Positions 33,001 to 42,010 of a stretch of DNA of 64,000 nucleotides are shown piece by piece; within the stretch, counting starts at the first letter, position 1, and every line of letters begins with the position of its first letter. Position numbers and translations under genes: made by a program. The stretch comes from Chelydra serpentina (Eukaryota; Chordata; Testudines; Chelydridae). The stretch is from positions 6,572,001 through 6,636,000 of the forward strand of contig JBAIAC010000026.1 of the NCBI GenBank assembly GCA_037349315.1, written 5' to 3'. The notes under the pieces were generated by a model. The model saw nothing but the letters and a program-made list of their open reading frames with translations. It ran no database searches and was not told the DNA's origin.

Positions 33001-36000
33001 TCATACTATGATGTTGTTCTTCTCAACACACAGTATTTTCTTTTGTGAATATTATAAAAACACACGTATTATTTCCAAATCCCATTGCCATGTTCCTTCA
33101 GCCCCAGGGAGATGAGAAGCAGGTAGAGGGTGTCCTGAAAAGTTGTATACTTGAATTTGATTTTTTTAAAAGCAGTTTCATCCTGGGCAGGCTCATGCCC
33201 TTCAGTGCACGTGGGCCTTGAACATGGGTCCCATCCATCAATTCTCCCAGCAAGCAAAACTTGGCAGGCGCTGTCCTGTAACAAATCGGTGACCACTTGG
33301 GATGTCAGTGGTGCCACCATGCTGCAAATCATGGTCACAGGGAATGACACAGTAACAGCAGTGCTTGAATTCGGATCCTCCTGCTCCAAAAAGCACAGGT
33401 CCCCATCACTTGAGCTGAAGGAGAATGTCTACTAGCCCTATAGGACTGAGGCAGTCAAACACTTCTGATTGTATCCAGCAGAGGGCAAAGGCACACACAC
33501 ACACAGGCCCAGTTCATTACAACATCACTCCCCTCTATCAAGAAGTCCTGGTAGAAACATAGGAAACTTACGAAATCATCCAAATCCTCATCAGCTAACT
33601 CCTCTTCTTCCTCCTCCGGAAGCAACAGAAGGGGCTTGTCAGTCCCCAGCAGCATGAACTCCCACCGCACTGGGTCCCCGAGGTCAAAGGTGAGATCCTA
33701 AGCAGGGCAGAACAACCAGGGTTGGCCACAAAGGTGTCTTCAGCTTACGCTGCTACTACCAAGAGACAGATGTGACCTGCCACGGAGCACTCAACGGCAT
33801 GCTACTGGCGTTCGGAACCTGCTGATACCACGTGGAATTCTAAGGGTTTTAGTGGGGCATGAAATCTATCCTTAGTGAGGGACATATTGAATTCCTTTGG
33901 GGAGGAGCCACTGGACCCGGGACTCAAGTGAAGATGGGGGACAACTGAGGAATACCAGGTTCAGGAGTGGGAGTCATAGGTTCAAAGCTAAGGATCCAGA
34001 GGGGGACACCGAGCAGAGAACCCCAGACAGTGCCCACTGCTCCTCAAAGCTGTGTAGGGAGCCAGCGGACGCCGTCCAGTGGAAGGCTGCCCAGAAGCGT
34101 GAGACCAGGGAACGGAAATAGGCCCTACAGTAGCAGAGCACCCCCCCACCCCCCGTCCTCTTGGTATTGTCTATGGCCACTTTGGCAGCTTGTCAGAAGC
34201 CCAAGGGCTGCACCTCTTCACTAAAGGCCCTGGATGCAGTTCAACACTGCACCGGTGCAGGGAGTGAGCGGAAGCAGCTTGGGGCTCCTGGTGTCAATTG
34301 GAGTATTCCCAAGGGCTGCTCTAACTCATGCCCTGGCTGTCCTGGCCCCATGGTGTTGCTGCAGCTGGGGAATAGCGAGGGTGTAGAAACACCTTCGCCA
34401 TGTCTCCTCCCATTCCGGTCTATCCCTGACGTGCCTCTGGAACTCCTCCTGCACGGGGCCCTTGTTGCCAGCTGGGGATATTCCCCGGGGATGGGTGGCA
34501 ATGGTGGCTTTGCAGGCACATCCCACTGGCTACAGCAGCGTAAAGTGGTCAAAGAGCACCGGTGAATTGGGCCCATGCCTACACCCTGGCTCAGACGCTG
34601 GCGTGGGGGGCAGCTGCTCTGACTTCTGGACCTAAAGCCAGTGTAAGCCGAGCTAAGGGGGAGGGACGACAAGTGAAAGGTGAGCAGCCAGATGGGTCTC
34701 CATTTTCCCCACGCCACCAAATCCAGCTGCTCGCTCTCCCACAGGGCAGGAACCATTCAAATGGGAGAGTTACCTTGCAGCCATTCCAGCAATCCTGCAC
34801 GTTGACCCAGTAGTTCTTGTGGTTCCAGATGCTTTCGATGCCAAGGAAATGGTCGTCGGTGGTACTGTAGCTGTGGGCTGTGAAGGGATCAATGAAGAAG
34901 CTCTCCGGCACCTCCCGCTTCCCCGACAACACCAGAACCCAGGCGTGGACACGTAACCCGTACAAAGGGTCTGGCTTTGGCTTTTCCGCTTCCTGCAGTA
35001 CAGAGGAATGAGCTAACGTTATAATCCAACACAACAACAATTGTGCTTGGTCCTTCTCTGGTAGGGTTCTGCCAAGGCTCTCCAGGTGCCACGCTGATTA
35101 ATGAAACCTCACGGCCCCTGCTGTGAAGTAGGTAAGTACCATTAGCCCTGTTCTGTAGTAGGGAAATTGAGGCACCGAGCGGGGAAATGGTGTGGACCCA
35201 AGGTCACACAGTGGGTCACAGGAACAACCAGCAACGGAACCAGGAGTTCTGGCCACATCCCCTCTTTATATCAGCTGGAATCCTCCCCAGTTAATCAGCT
35301 TGCTAAATGCCAGGCCACTATTGACTGTTATGGGTAAAAAAAGAAAAAGAAAACCAAAGCTGGCCAGTGACCAGTTCATTCGTTTAAGCAGCTTGTCTGT
35401 TAATACAGCGTCCGTCCATGTGAACAATCTGCTCTCTGATGAGCTGTGGCCCCACCAGGCCTGTCTCTACAGCAGTCAGAATGCACTAGGTCAGTCATGT
35501 CACTAGTGCAGGTGTGGGCAAACTTTTTGGCCCGAGGGCCACATCGGGGTTGCAAAATTGTATGGAGGGCCCGGTAGGGAAGGCTGTGTCTCCCCAAACA
35601 GCCTGGCCCCGCCCCCTATCCGATCCCCACCCACTTCCTGCCTCCTGACTGCCCCCCTCAGAACTCCCAACCCATCCAACCCCCCCTGCTCCTTGTCCCC
35701 TGACCTCCCCCTCCTGAGACCCCCTACCTGCCCCGCCCAGGACCCCACCCCCTACCCAATCCCCCTGCTCCCTGTCCCCTGACTGCCCCGACCCCTATCC
35801 ACACCCCCACCCCCTGACAGACCCCTGGGGACTCCCATGCCTACCCACCTCCCCCGTTCCCCATCCCCTGACCACTCCCCCAGAACCTCAGCCCCATCCA
35901 ACCGCCCCCTGCTCCCTGTCTCCTGACTGTTCCTGGGACTCCCTGCCCCTTATCCAACCCCCCCGGCCCCACCCCCCCTTACCATGCTGCTCAGAGCAGC

Positions 36001-39000
36001 GTGTCTGGCAGCTGCGTGGCCCACCGGAGCAAGCCACACCGCTGCAGCGCTGCCCAGGAGCGGCGGGCCAGAGCGCTGCCCACGCGGCGCACTGAGGCTG
36101 CAGGGGCAGGGGGATAGCGGGGGGAGGGGCGGGGAGGGGGGCCGGGCAGGCTCCCCCCTCCCCTCTGCGCTAGTGTCAGTGGGATGGCACTGAGCCAGGG
36201 ACAGAGCATGAGGCTGGGAATCAGGGACTCCTTGAACCCAGATCCTCAATGGATGACAATCAGCAAAGCTCCACTGAAGTCAACAGGGCTATGCTAATTC
36301 ACACCAGCTGAGGATCTAGCCCCTGACTTTTGTTCCCCGTTCTGCCACTCTGCGTGTGCCCCTTTGCAAGCTGCTCAGGGTCAAATTTTCAAAAGCGGCC
36401 ACCATTTTTGCCTGCCTCCGTTTTGGGTTGTCCAGCTTGAGAGGTTTAGGGCCTGGTTTTCAGTGGCTCTGAGCCTCCTCTATTACTTCCAGTAGATGTC
36501 AATGGAAACTGCAGGTGTTCATCATCTCGAAAAATCAGTGGATACTTTTTGAAAATCTGTGGCCCCGTGGCCCAGTGCCTCAGTTTCCCCATCCACACAA
36601 CGGGGCTAATATTACTCCTCTGTCTTGGAGGGGGTTGTGAAGATTAACTTAGCATCTGAACGTCTTGGAGGTGTAAGGGATTGTATATTGACACATATTA
36701 CAGGGCTACCTCATGCTGTCTTTCCCCGGGCTAAATGCTCGCTGACAAACACAGTGACTTACCAGCCCACTGAAGTCAATGGGGGCTGAGGGTATCTTGC
36801 AGCTCAATGATGGATGATTTGGTTGGTGTTGGTCCTGCTATGAGCAGGGGGTTGGACTAGATAACCTCCTGAGGTCCCTTCCAACCCTGATCTTCTATGA
36901 TTCTATGATGGGAGGTGGCTAGTAACTTGATGAATCGGTCACTAGCTGTGTCAGGGATCTTGCTGCTGAGACTTCGGAGTTAGACGGAGACACATGGACA
37001 TTTACTCACCATGACCCTTTCCTCTTCCTCCTTCTGCTTCTTCTTCTGTGCGGCTTCAATATCGGCTTCCTTCTTGGCCACCTGCTGGAGCTCAAACTTG
37101 CTGCGCAGGTCCCGTGGGGGCTTGACTGCGTACTTCTTGACCTTCTCCTTCACGGGCTCTTTCAGGACCTGAAACCACAAGAACAGCGGGCTACGGAGCC
37201 TTGTTTAACCTAATAGGAATCTAAGGGAGCCCACAGGACAGGCAGATCACAGGCACCCCTGGGTGCTCAGCTCCCTTAACATTCTGTGGGTTAGTACTTC
37301 ATGGATCTGGGGTTCAGTAAACTCTGAGAGCCCGAACAGGCCTCTTCAGTGGAAAAGTGACATGGAAAAGAACTCAGCAGATCACCCAGGCCTAGAGAAG
37401 ACCAGTTACATGGACACTGCCCTTGGTTCAGACCATTTACACTGGAGCCCCCAGTCGGAACCGGAGCGTGTTAAACAGAAGGCAGTCACAGACCTATGGG
37501 ACGCCGGTCACATTCAGCATGCCTGGCCCTGCTCACCGCATTGTGGCTGACTCGCCTGAACCAGTGAGCTGGGCTCCTCACCTTCTTTGACTTCTCCAGC
37601 AGTGGGCACACCTCCCTGGTCTCGTCCATCATGCAGATCTCCCGGGTGGCGTAGCCGTTCACACAGTAGGCATCGTAGCCCGCACCGATCAGCAGGGAGC
37701 ACAGTAGCACGCTGAAGCCAAAGCAATTCCCCCTTTGGTACTTCAGGGTTGTGGTCGGGGAGGGCAGGTAACTGGGCTTTAAAGAGCAAACATGTTTCCT
37801 TGCTTAAAGTCTCATTCCTGTCTTCTTGGTCTCTTTACCTCCACCCTCGAATCCCCTCCTTCTCCAGAAACAAAGCACAGGCTCTCAGATGCACTGAGAT
37901 TCTCTGGGCCAAGCACTGCAGAACTACAATGGGACTCGCATGTAGATAGCTGAGGAGAGAACTGAGTCCTCTGGTTCACACACTTTCCCTGTTAGCTTAT
38001 TCCCTGTATCTAGGTCCCTGCATGTGAAATAACTCTGCCCGAGTTCACTGTTTCCCCAGAGTTCTCTCCTTCGTAGATTCCTTTGCTAGGAAGCCATGTG
38101 GGCTAATGGATGGAGAAGAAGGCTAGCAGCCAGGAGACCTGGAGTCTAACCCCAGCTTTGCCGCTTGCTGTGCAACTGTGGGCAAGTCGCTTCACCCCTA
38201 TGTGCCTCGGTTTCCCCACACATGAAATGGAGATAATGATACTTTCTATGAGATCTGTCAGTACAAGGAGCTAGAGAAGTGTCAGGATTTGATTTCTGAA
38301 TCCCACACCAATTTGAACAATGTAGGGCCGCTCTTCAGCAAGTCTAAGTCAGCATGGCTCCATTGCAATCACTGATCCCCACCAGCTAAGGATCTGAGCC
38401 TTCATCTCTCACCGCGTTACCAGTCCCTCTCTTGGGTCTGGAAGCCTCTGTCAGGGCACCTCAAAGTCTCCTGTGGAGCTGAGACAGCATCCCATCAAGG
38501 TGCCTCCTAACAGGTCACCGAGACCTACCGGCTTCTGTCACTGTACATGCTACTCCTCTCCGAGGAGAGCAGCCTCCCGGTCCTTGGAAGGGAAGCCTGA
38601 GGCTTTAGCAGGCAATGAGCCACCAGCTGATCTCCATTCTGCACACCCACTTCAATGGAGCCACTCTGGTTTTATATGGCTGTGGGTAAGACCAGGATTG
38701 GGCCCATTAGTCTAGATGGAGGCTTGTGTTCACTGTGCACATTGGTGTGGGAGGCCGAGAGTCTCCGCTCAGCAGCTGGGAAATGATCAGGCCTGTAACA
38801 TGGTCATGTGCCCAAATAATGCACATGGCCTGAGTAAGGAGGGAGAAAGGTTCTTAACAGGCCCTCTTGGGGAGGGGGCTCCTGGAGGGGTCAAAGGGCA
38901 AGACTTGTCATAGTCCCACCACCGGGGTTGTGCCAGTGTGATACCCTGATGAGAAACCTGCTACTGTTGATGACGTGGGACTCCCAATGCACCACGGGGG

Positions 39001-40284
39001 GGCGACTGGACGACTTAAAGGAAGTGCCATTTCTTACCGGCGTGATAGGGGATGAGAGAGGCTCCATCGTGAGATAGTCTGAGACGAACTGGGCACAGCC
39101 ATCCCAATTGTACAGCTCCGGGTACGGCTGCAGGGTCGGGCGCACCGTGGTGCTCACAAATTTCTGCAGCAAGAGGAGGTTGGTTAGCGGATACGCGGTG
39201 GGGAATCCACCCGAAAGCAGCCTGCAGGGCAGGTGACAGGGAGGGACTCTGGGCCCAGCTGGCCAGAGCTAAGGTCCAGCTCCTCTCTAAAATACAGCAA
39301 GCGTTTGATCAACCTTCTTGCTCTACTCTTGTCTCTTTCTGAGACAGGAAATATAGTGCGCAGAGAGGCCACCTCGCCACGGCTTCTGAAATACATCTCT
39401 GTCTGTTCTCTGCCTTTGTCATTGCCTGGCTGGACTACAGCAATGGGATATACCTGGACATGAAGCCTTCAGCACCCGGGTAACTGCAACTAGGACAGAG
39501 TGCGGCAGCACCTGACCGCGGGAGGACTGAGCACACCCAGCTCCCAGGACAGTCAATGGGAGGTGAATTCAAGATGCCCATTGCAGGACTGGGCCCCTTC
39601 CCCGCTATCTTCTAATCTCAGGGAAGCCTCACATCTATTGTTACACAGCTGGCAGCCATCATAGAAGACTTGGATGTTTCCAGCTTCCACATGTTGTGCC
39701 TGGCATGTTGTCAGTAAAAATTTTGAATACTGGACCGCCCCTCCTGAACTTTGGGGGAGTCAGGTCCAGAACTGGATGCTAGCTCTGCAGCTCAGGCCTG
39801 TCTCTATAATGGGCCCAAACAGGACCCCATATTTAAACACCCAGCATCTGGAGAGGTTCAGACGAAGATCCAAATCTGGATCTAAACTTTGTGCCTCAGA
39901 CCAAGCTCGAGGGCTGAGCATATTGTGGGTCTTCAGAGTTGATCTCTTAGACGCAGGTATTTCTTTTAGTTTGATTCACTTCTTTTTTCTGTTCCCCAAA
40001 TGTACTGAATGCTGAGTGTACAGTCAGTGTGATGGGTATACAGTCGGTGTGTATAACTGATGTGTCAAGTGTGCAGTTGGTATGGTGGAACAACAACTGG
40101 TAGGATGGGTGTATAACTGGGGGGCTCAGTGCATACCTGGGCACTGAATGTACAATTGGTGGGTTTTCAGCACTGGTTGGGTCTATTGCAAGGGAGAACA
40201 TGGGACCAGCCCTTGGACAATTCTACTGCTAAAATATGTTTGCCGTAAAAAATAGATGCAAATGAATAAAAAGATAATCAACAT

Positions 40285-40360
<76 letters not shown>

Positions 40361-41174
40361 GTGACTGTGCAGAATTGCACATAGTCCATATCATACGCTA
40401 TCAAAGGAAAGCAAACCCAGATTGTCCCCAACACCCCTGTCTCCAGATGTTCCTTTACCTCCACTCCACACTCATTTAACGGGTGGAGGAAGAGTGGCTG
40501 GCGATCTGGGCAGAGATGTGCATACTGTCGATGGAAATTGTCAGCTAGTTGCAGCAGCATCTGCTCCTTGGCAGAGTTCGTCTTGTAGGAGGCTGGTAAC
40601 TGGGAGGTGTCGATGGAACTCCAGTCAAATTCACTTCATGCGGTGGGAGGAGGCAAACAGAGATGGATAATGAACATAGTGAGATTCAGATGGGTTAATC
40701 CTGTCTGAAGAAACACTATGGGGTCTCTCTTCTATTATTTACCAGCAGAGTTGGTGCAAATTAAATAACTTTGAAAGTGCGCAATTCAAAACAGGAGGGC
40801 TTGAAACCCGATTAAGCTGCTCCCAGTGATGGCAAGTTAGATGGGCCTGTAAGTATCTTCATATGATCTCCGTAAAGCTGATCCAATGGGGAACACATTA
40901 AAAATACAATTTGGAGAGCGGCTTGTGCCATGAAGCATGAGGGTTTAGCTCCCTTTCAAAACACCTGGTCTTTTTAGTCCTTACTCTGATAACTCTGGAG
41001 AGTCCCATTATCCATATAAATGGACTTTTTTCTGAATCATGCTAAGCAATTGGCCTTGGTGCTATCTTGTGGCATGGAGTTCCACAAACTATCTGTGCAC
41101 TGGTGAGAATGGATTTCACCTTAGCTGTTTCAGAAATGCAGTCTGTCATGTACTCTGTCTCTCTCACACTCACT

Positions 41175-41205
<31 letters not shown>

Positions 41206-41352
41206 CATATATATTCCTACTTACGGTACAACATTTGGGATATGGACTTGGATCTTTGACAGCTTATCTTCCAAGTCTTGGAGTTCATTACTAATCACAA
41301 AGATTTGCTTTTCTTCTTCCTCCTCTTCCTCATGCTCTCTCAGCACCTCCAT
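18000..41352 (-). CDS. DRC7: DRC7 / CCDC135, dynein regulatory complex subunit 7 (complete, 17 coding exons)
   Basis: DRC7 is a linker subunit of the nexin-dynein regulatory complex of motile cilia and sperm flagella. Seventeen exons join in phase to an 850-residue protein (human 874), starting [11 protein letters not shown] and ending EYLKFNV. The N-terminus is acidic and coiled. A transglutaminase-like core follows (Cys160 in [12 protein letters not shown], then DAYCVNGYA), then a charged helical segment ([14 protein letters not shown]). The conserved block [13 protein letters not shown]...WNHKNYW comes next, then an acidic linker, the [20 protein letters not shown] block, and a long C-terminal coiled coil. 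Human exon 1 has about 20 extra acidic/charged residues missing here. All introns are GT-AG and no frame is broken, so the gene looks functional. The promoter is at about 43,400-43,550. A possible ATTAAA poly(A) signal is at 17,714-17,719. Confidence 0.97.
18273..18412 (-). CDS. DRC7: DRC7 coding exon 16
   Basis: [20 protein letters not shown] through ILEIRLN plus two bases; acceptor CCCATCAG, donor CAG|GTATTT. Confidence 0.96.
18904..19098 (-). CDS. DRC7: DRC7 coding exon 15
   Basis: [20 protein letters not shown] through LIQARFEK, 65 codons, phase 0; acceptor TACCCTCCAG, donor AAG|GTACCC. Confidence 0.97.
19528..20035 (-). mobile_element. CR1 LINE 3' end with reverse-transcriptase C-terminus
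   Basis: On minus, an open frame carries [38 protein letters not shown] and [17 protein letters not shown], the signature C-terminus of CR1 ORF2. It is followed by the 3' untranslated region and the terminal CTATGATTCT-type tail at about 19,530. The element is 5'-truncated, as is usual for CR1. Confidence 0.9.
20541..20628. repeat. Short palindromic interspersed repeat
   Basis: A diverged copy of the family with TGTAGCTCC...GTCAATGGAG in the centre and GATTTACACCAGCCAAAGATC at the right. Confidence 0.45.
20880..20990 (-). CDS. DRC7: DRC7 coding exon 14
   Basis: [20 protein letters not shown] through QQRETM, 37 codons, phase 0; acceptor TTCACTGAAG, donor ATG|GTAGGC. Confidence 0.95.
21483..21690 (-). 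repeat. MIR-like ancient SINE
   Basis: Carries GATAGGGAAACTGAGGCACT, GTGACTTGTTCAAAG and ACACAGCACGTCA, then AACCCAGATATCTTG and CTAACCACTAGAC. This is the reverse-oriented MIR/CORE-SINE arrangement. Confidence 0.65.
22637..22747 (-). CDS. DRC7: DRC7 coding exon 13
   Basis: [20 protein letters not shown] through VWESETE, 37 codons, phase 0; acceptor CTTTAG, donor GAG|GTGATG. Coiled coil. Confidence 0.93.
22801..22886. repeat. Short palindromic interspersed repeat (best copy)
   Basis: Left arm CAAATCCTCAGCTGGTATAA and right arm GATTTACACCATCTGAGAAT are inverted copies around CCCACTGACTTCAAT. Also found near 36,241 and, diverged, near 3,265 and 20,541. Confidence 0.6.
23380..23595 (-). CDS. 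DRC7: DRC7 coding exon 12
   Basis: [20 protein letters not shown] through SDMCISYQ, 72 codons, phase 0; acceptor CTCCCTAG, donor CAG|GTACGG. Confidence 0.97.
24788..24906. mobile_element. Penelope-type terminal fragment
   Basis: GGGTAGCCATGTTAGTCTG then GTGGCACCTTATAGACTAAC and AAGCTTTCGTGGGTGAATA. The last two motifs are shared with the left end of the 6,917 element, so both derive from one family. Confidence 0.65.
25079..25305 (-). CDS. DRC7: DRC7 coding exon 11
   Basis: Completes an Ala codon, then [20 protein letters not shown] through ESNARPIV, 75 further codons; acceptor CTTTCCCAG, donor GTG|GTACAA. Confidence 0.95.
25745..26000. repeat. MITE-like inverted segment
   Basis: TTAAACCAGTATAATTATAC and GTTAAACCACTAGTTAG at the left are loosely mirrored by GGTTTAAATTCACC and TTTATATTGGTATAACTTCC at the right. 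Termini and target duplication not resolved. Confidence 0.35.
26100..26408. mobile_element. hAT-like MITE
   Basis: Starts CAGGGGACAGCAACC and ends GATTGCCTACCCCTG, imperfect inverted ends. A direct TAGTG lies at both sides (26,095-26,099 and 26,409-26,413); a full 8-bp duplication is not preserved. Interior is non-coding. Confidence 0.6.
27081..27299 (-). pseudogene. hAT transposase C-terminal dimerisation fragment (left arm)
   Basis: Open frame with [39 protein letters not shown] and [16 protein letters not shown]. The W, SxSGDIVN and hydrophobic C-terminal spacing mark the hATC domain of Ac/Zbed-like transposases. Only the domain's end is present, so it cannot act as a transposase. Confidence 0.85.
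27481..27960 (+). pseudogene. hAT transposase fragment (centre and right arm), broken
   Basis: The frame runs [48 protein letters not shown] and then meets a stop at 27,787. It resumes after the stop as [20 protein letters not shown] and [13 protein letters not shown] before decaying. Not a host gene: it lies inside the fold-back element and matches its left arm. Confidence 0.8.
28581..28766 (-). mobile_element. tRNA-derived SINE with CR1-like tail (turtle Cry I / polIII type)
   Basis: On minus it starts GGAGGGATAGCTCAGTGGTT (A box) and has GAGTTCAATCC (B box). It continues to GGGGTTGGACTAGATGACC and CCTTCCAACCCTGAGATTC and ends in CTATGATTCTATGATT, the CR1 3' end. It has inserted into the outer hAT element. 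Confidence 0.88.
29486..29614 (-). CDS. DRC7: DRC7 coding exon 10
   Basis: Completes a Cys codon, then [20 protein letters not shown] through PGHIQGLK plus one base. Acceptor CTGCTAG is chosen over the TTTCAG seven bases downstream to keep the EDLEC-FRVLE reading that fits the family. Confidence 0.94.
30014..30150. repeat. Palindromic GCACTTAAGC-type interspersed repeat
   Basis: AATCCTGCAAAACACTTAAG, AAGCACTTGCTTAAGTGC and a further CATGCTTAAGTGCTTTG form overlapping inverted repeats. Related pieces lie at 24,430-24,505 and 44,420-44,540. Confidence 0.5.
30598..30726 (-). CDS. DRC7: DRC7 coding exon 9
   Basis: Completes a Glu codon, then [20 protein letters not shown] through IYEDLE plus one base; acceptor ATCTGCAG, donor T|GTAAGG. 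Confidence 0.97.
31372..31592 (-). repeat. MIR-like ancient SINE
   Basis: GATAGGGAAACGGAGGCACG, AAGTTAAGGGACTTGCC, GTCACAGAGTGAGTCAATGG and TTTAACCACTAGACACC in the usual reverse MIR order. Confidence 0.7.
31769..31975. mobile_element. MITE with strong central hairpin
   Basis: Begins near TTCTACACTGCGGGAG and ends GTAGTGTAGACGTACCC, imperfect inverted ends. The centre holds 24-bp arms (31,884-31,907 and 31,911-31,934) with one mismatch around a 3-base loop. Seen directly; the family name is not assigned. Confidence 0.65.
32187..32259 (-). CDS. DRC7: DRC7 coding exon 8 (73 bp)
   Basis: [20 protein letters not shown] then ISWK plus one base; acceptor TTGATAG, donor AAAG|GTATTT. Matches the FDMPHSWVEQIEIS block of mammalian DRC7. 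Confidence 0.92.
33572..33697 (-). CDS. DRC7: DRC7 coding exon 7
   Basis: [20 protein letters not shown] through six Glu and DEDLDDF, 42 codons, phase 0; acceptor TGCTTAG, donor TTC|GTAAGT. Confidence 0.96.
34774..34992 (-). CDS. DRC7: DRC7 coding exon 6
   Basis: [20 protein letters not shown] through QDCWNGCK, 73 codons, phase 0; acceptor TACTGCAG, donor AAG|GTAACT. One of the most conserved blocks of the protein. Confidence 0.97.
35124..35252 (-). repeat. MIR-like ancient SINE
   Basis: GTAGGGAAATTGAGGCACCG and CAAGGTCACACAGTGGGTCA followed by GGAACCAGGAGTTC, reverse MIR order. Confidence 0.55.
35509..36167. mobile_element. hAT-like MITE, CT-rich interior
   Basis: Starts CAGGTGTGGGCAAACTTTTT with GGCCCGAGGGCCACATC, a common hAT end. 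Flanked by CACTAGTG (35,501-35,508) and CGCTAGTG (36,168-36,175), one mismatch. The right terminus is degraded. The interior is long CCCC(T/A)-rich sequence that yields meaningless open frames. Confidence 0.6.
36241..36323. repeat. Short palindromic interspersed repeat
   Basis: GATCCTCAATGG...AAGCTCCACTGAAGTCAAC...CACACCAGCTGAGGATCTAG; inverted ends, same family as 22,801. Confidence 0.55.
36822..36908 (+). mobile_element. CR1-like 3' tail fragment
   Basis: GGTCCTGCTATGAGCAGGGG, TTGGACTAGATAACCTCC and CCTTCCAACCCTGATC followed by CTATGATTCTATGAT. Confidence 0.75.
37010..37168 (-). CDS. DRC7: DRC7 coding exon 5 (charged helix)
   Basis: [20 protein letters not shown] through EEEERVM, 53 codons, phase 0; acceptor GGTTTCAG, donor ATG|GTGAGT. 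Lys/Glu-rich coiled coil. Confidence 0.96.
37582..37776 (-). CDS. DRC7: DRC7 coding exon 4 (transglutaminase-like core)
   Basis: [19 protein letters not shown] through CPLLEKSKK, 65 codons. The acceptor is CTCTTTAAAG, chosen over the CCCAG four bases downstream because only it keeps the frame. Cys160 lies in the conserved GNCF motif. Confidence 0.95.
38095..38275 (+). repeat. MIR-like ancient SINE
   Basis: AGGAGACCTGGAGTCTAACC, GTGGGCAAGTCGCTTCACC and CCTCGGTTTCCCCACACATG in forward MIR order. Confidence 0.65.
39038..39163 (-). CDS. DRC7: DRC7 coding exon 3
   Basis: [20 protein letters not shown] through SSPITP, 42 codons, phase 0 on both sides; acceptor GCTGCAG, donor CCG|GTAAGA. Confidence 0.97.
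40286..40359. repeat. (GAAA)n microsatellite
   Basis: About 18 uninterrupted tetranucleotide units in DRC7 intron 2, ending 100 bases from the exon 2 donor. Expected to be length-polymorphic. Confidence 0.97.
40459..40633 (-). CDS. DRC7: DRC7 coding exon 2
   Basis: From [18 protein letters not shown] to HPLNECGVE, 59 codons including the split one; acceptor after GCATGAAG, donor GAG|GTAAAG, phase 0. Confidence 0.95.
40916..41145 (-). mobile_element. CR1-like LINE 3' fragment, copy A
   Basis: TGCCATGAAGCATGAGGG, CCATATAAATGGAC, GGCATGGAGTTCCACAAAC and CTGTGCACTGGTGA. It is collinear with copy B at 41,590-42,010. Confidence 0.6.
41171..41216. repeat. (CA)n(TA)n microsatellite beside DRC7 exon 1
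   Basis: CACACA followed by TATATATATCATATATAT, starting within 10 bases of the exon 1 donor in the intron. Confidence 0.9.
41225..41352 (-). CDS. DRC7: DRC7 coding exon 1 (start codon)
   Basis: ATG at 41,352; encodes MEVLREH, seven Glu, then [17 protein letters not shown], 42 codons plus two bases. The donor CC|GTAAGT is followed within about 10 bases by a (TA)n(TG)n tract. The start matches the known DRC7 N-terminus MEVLRE. Confidence 0.95.
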
Positions 41353-41589
41353 CCTGCTCCCTCACTGGCTGCTGAGAGAGAAGCACTCACATGGGTTATT
41401 TTAAAAGGGTAAGAAAGGGCAACGGAGAAACATTTTTATTCTCTGCCTACAGATTTGTTTGGAATGAGGAAAGCAGAGTTGGCTGGGGGTGGGATTCCCT
41501 CTTAGGGAAAAATGTGGTATAAGGCATGATTTTAATCCATATTGGGTCTGCTGACTACTCATTAGGGTGAGATGTGGCTCGGGGAGTGG

Positions 41590-42010
41590 GGAAGCAGAAG
41601 GGCTGCTGCCTCTTTGATGGATTAGAGACACAGGAACTGCAGAACTGACCCATGATCCATCTAGTCCGGTATCCCGTCTCTAGCAGTGGCCAGCAGTAAG
41701 CAGTTATGGAATAACCTGCTCTTAGGGGAATTTCTTCCTGACCCCCTTGAGTTAGAACTTGGTTGGTGCCATGAAGCATGAAGGTTTAGATCCCTTCCAA
41801 AACACCTAGTTGTTTTAATTCTTACAACTCTGGAGGTTCCCATTAGCCATATAAATGTCCACTCCTTTTTTTTTTAATCCTGCTAAACAATTGGCCTTGG
41901 TGCTGTCTTGTGGCATGGAGTTCCACAAATTAGCTGTGCATTGGTGAATAAAGTATTTCCTCTTAGCCATTTCAGACGTGCTGTCCTTCAGTTGGATAAG
42001 TCTGTGTTGA
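41590..42010 (-). mobile_element. CR1-like LINE 3' fragment, copy B
   Basis: On minus it reads RKYFIHQCTANLWNSMPQ, then drifts; this parallels the CR1 ORF2 C-terminus (FFTxRVVxxWNxLP). The 3' region contains the GGACTAGATGGATCATGGG tail at about 41,650. It shares TGCCATGAAGCATGAAGG and GGAGTTCCACAAATTAGC with copy A 850 bases away. Confidence 0.6.

Noticed and set aside
34241..34756. 171-residue open frame on minus
   Set aside because: It is in a DRC7 intron, in a frame different from exon 6, with no recognisable domain.
37514..37789. Alternative frame over DRC7 exon 4
   Set aside because: It uses the CCCAG acceptor and shifts frame; the conserved GNCF and DAYCVNGY motifs are only in the chosen frame.
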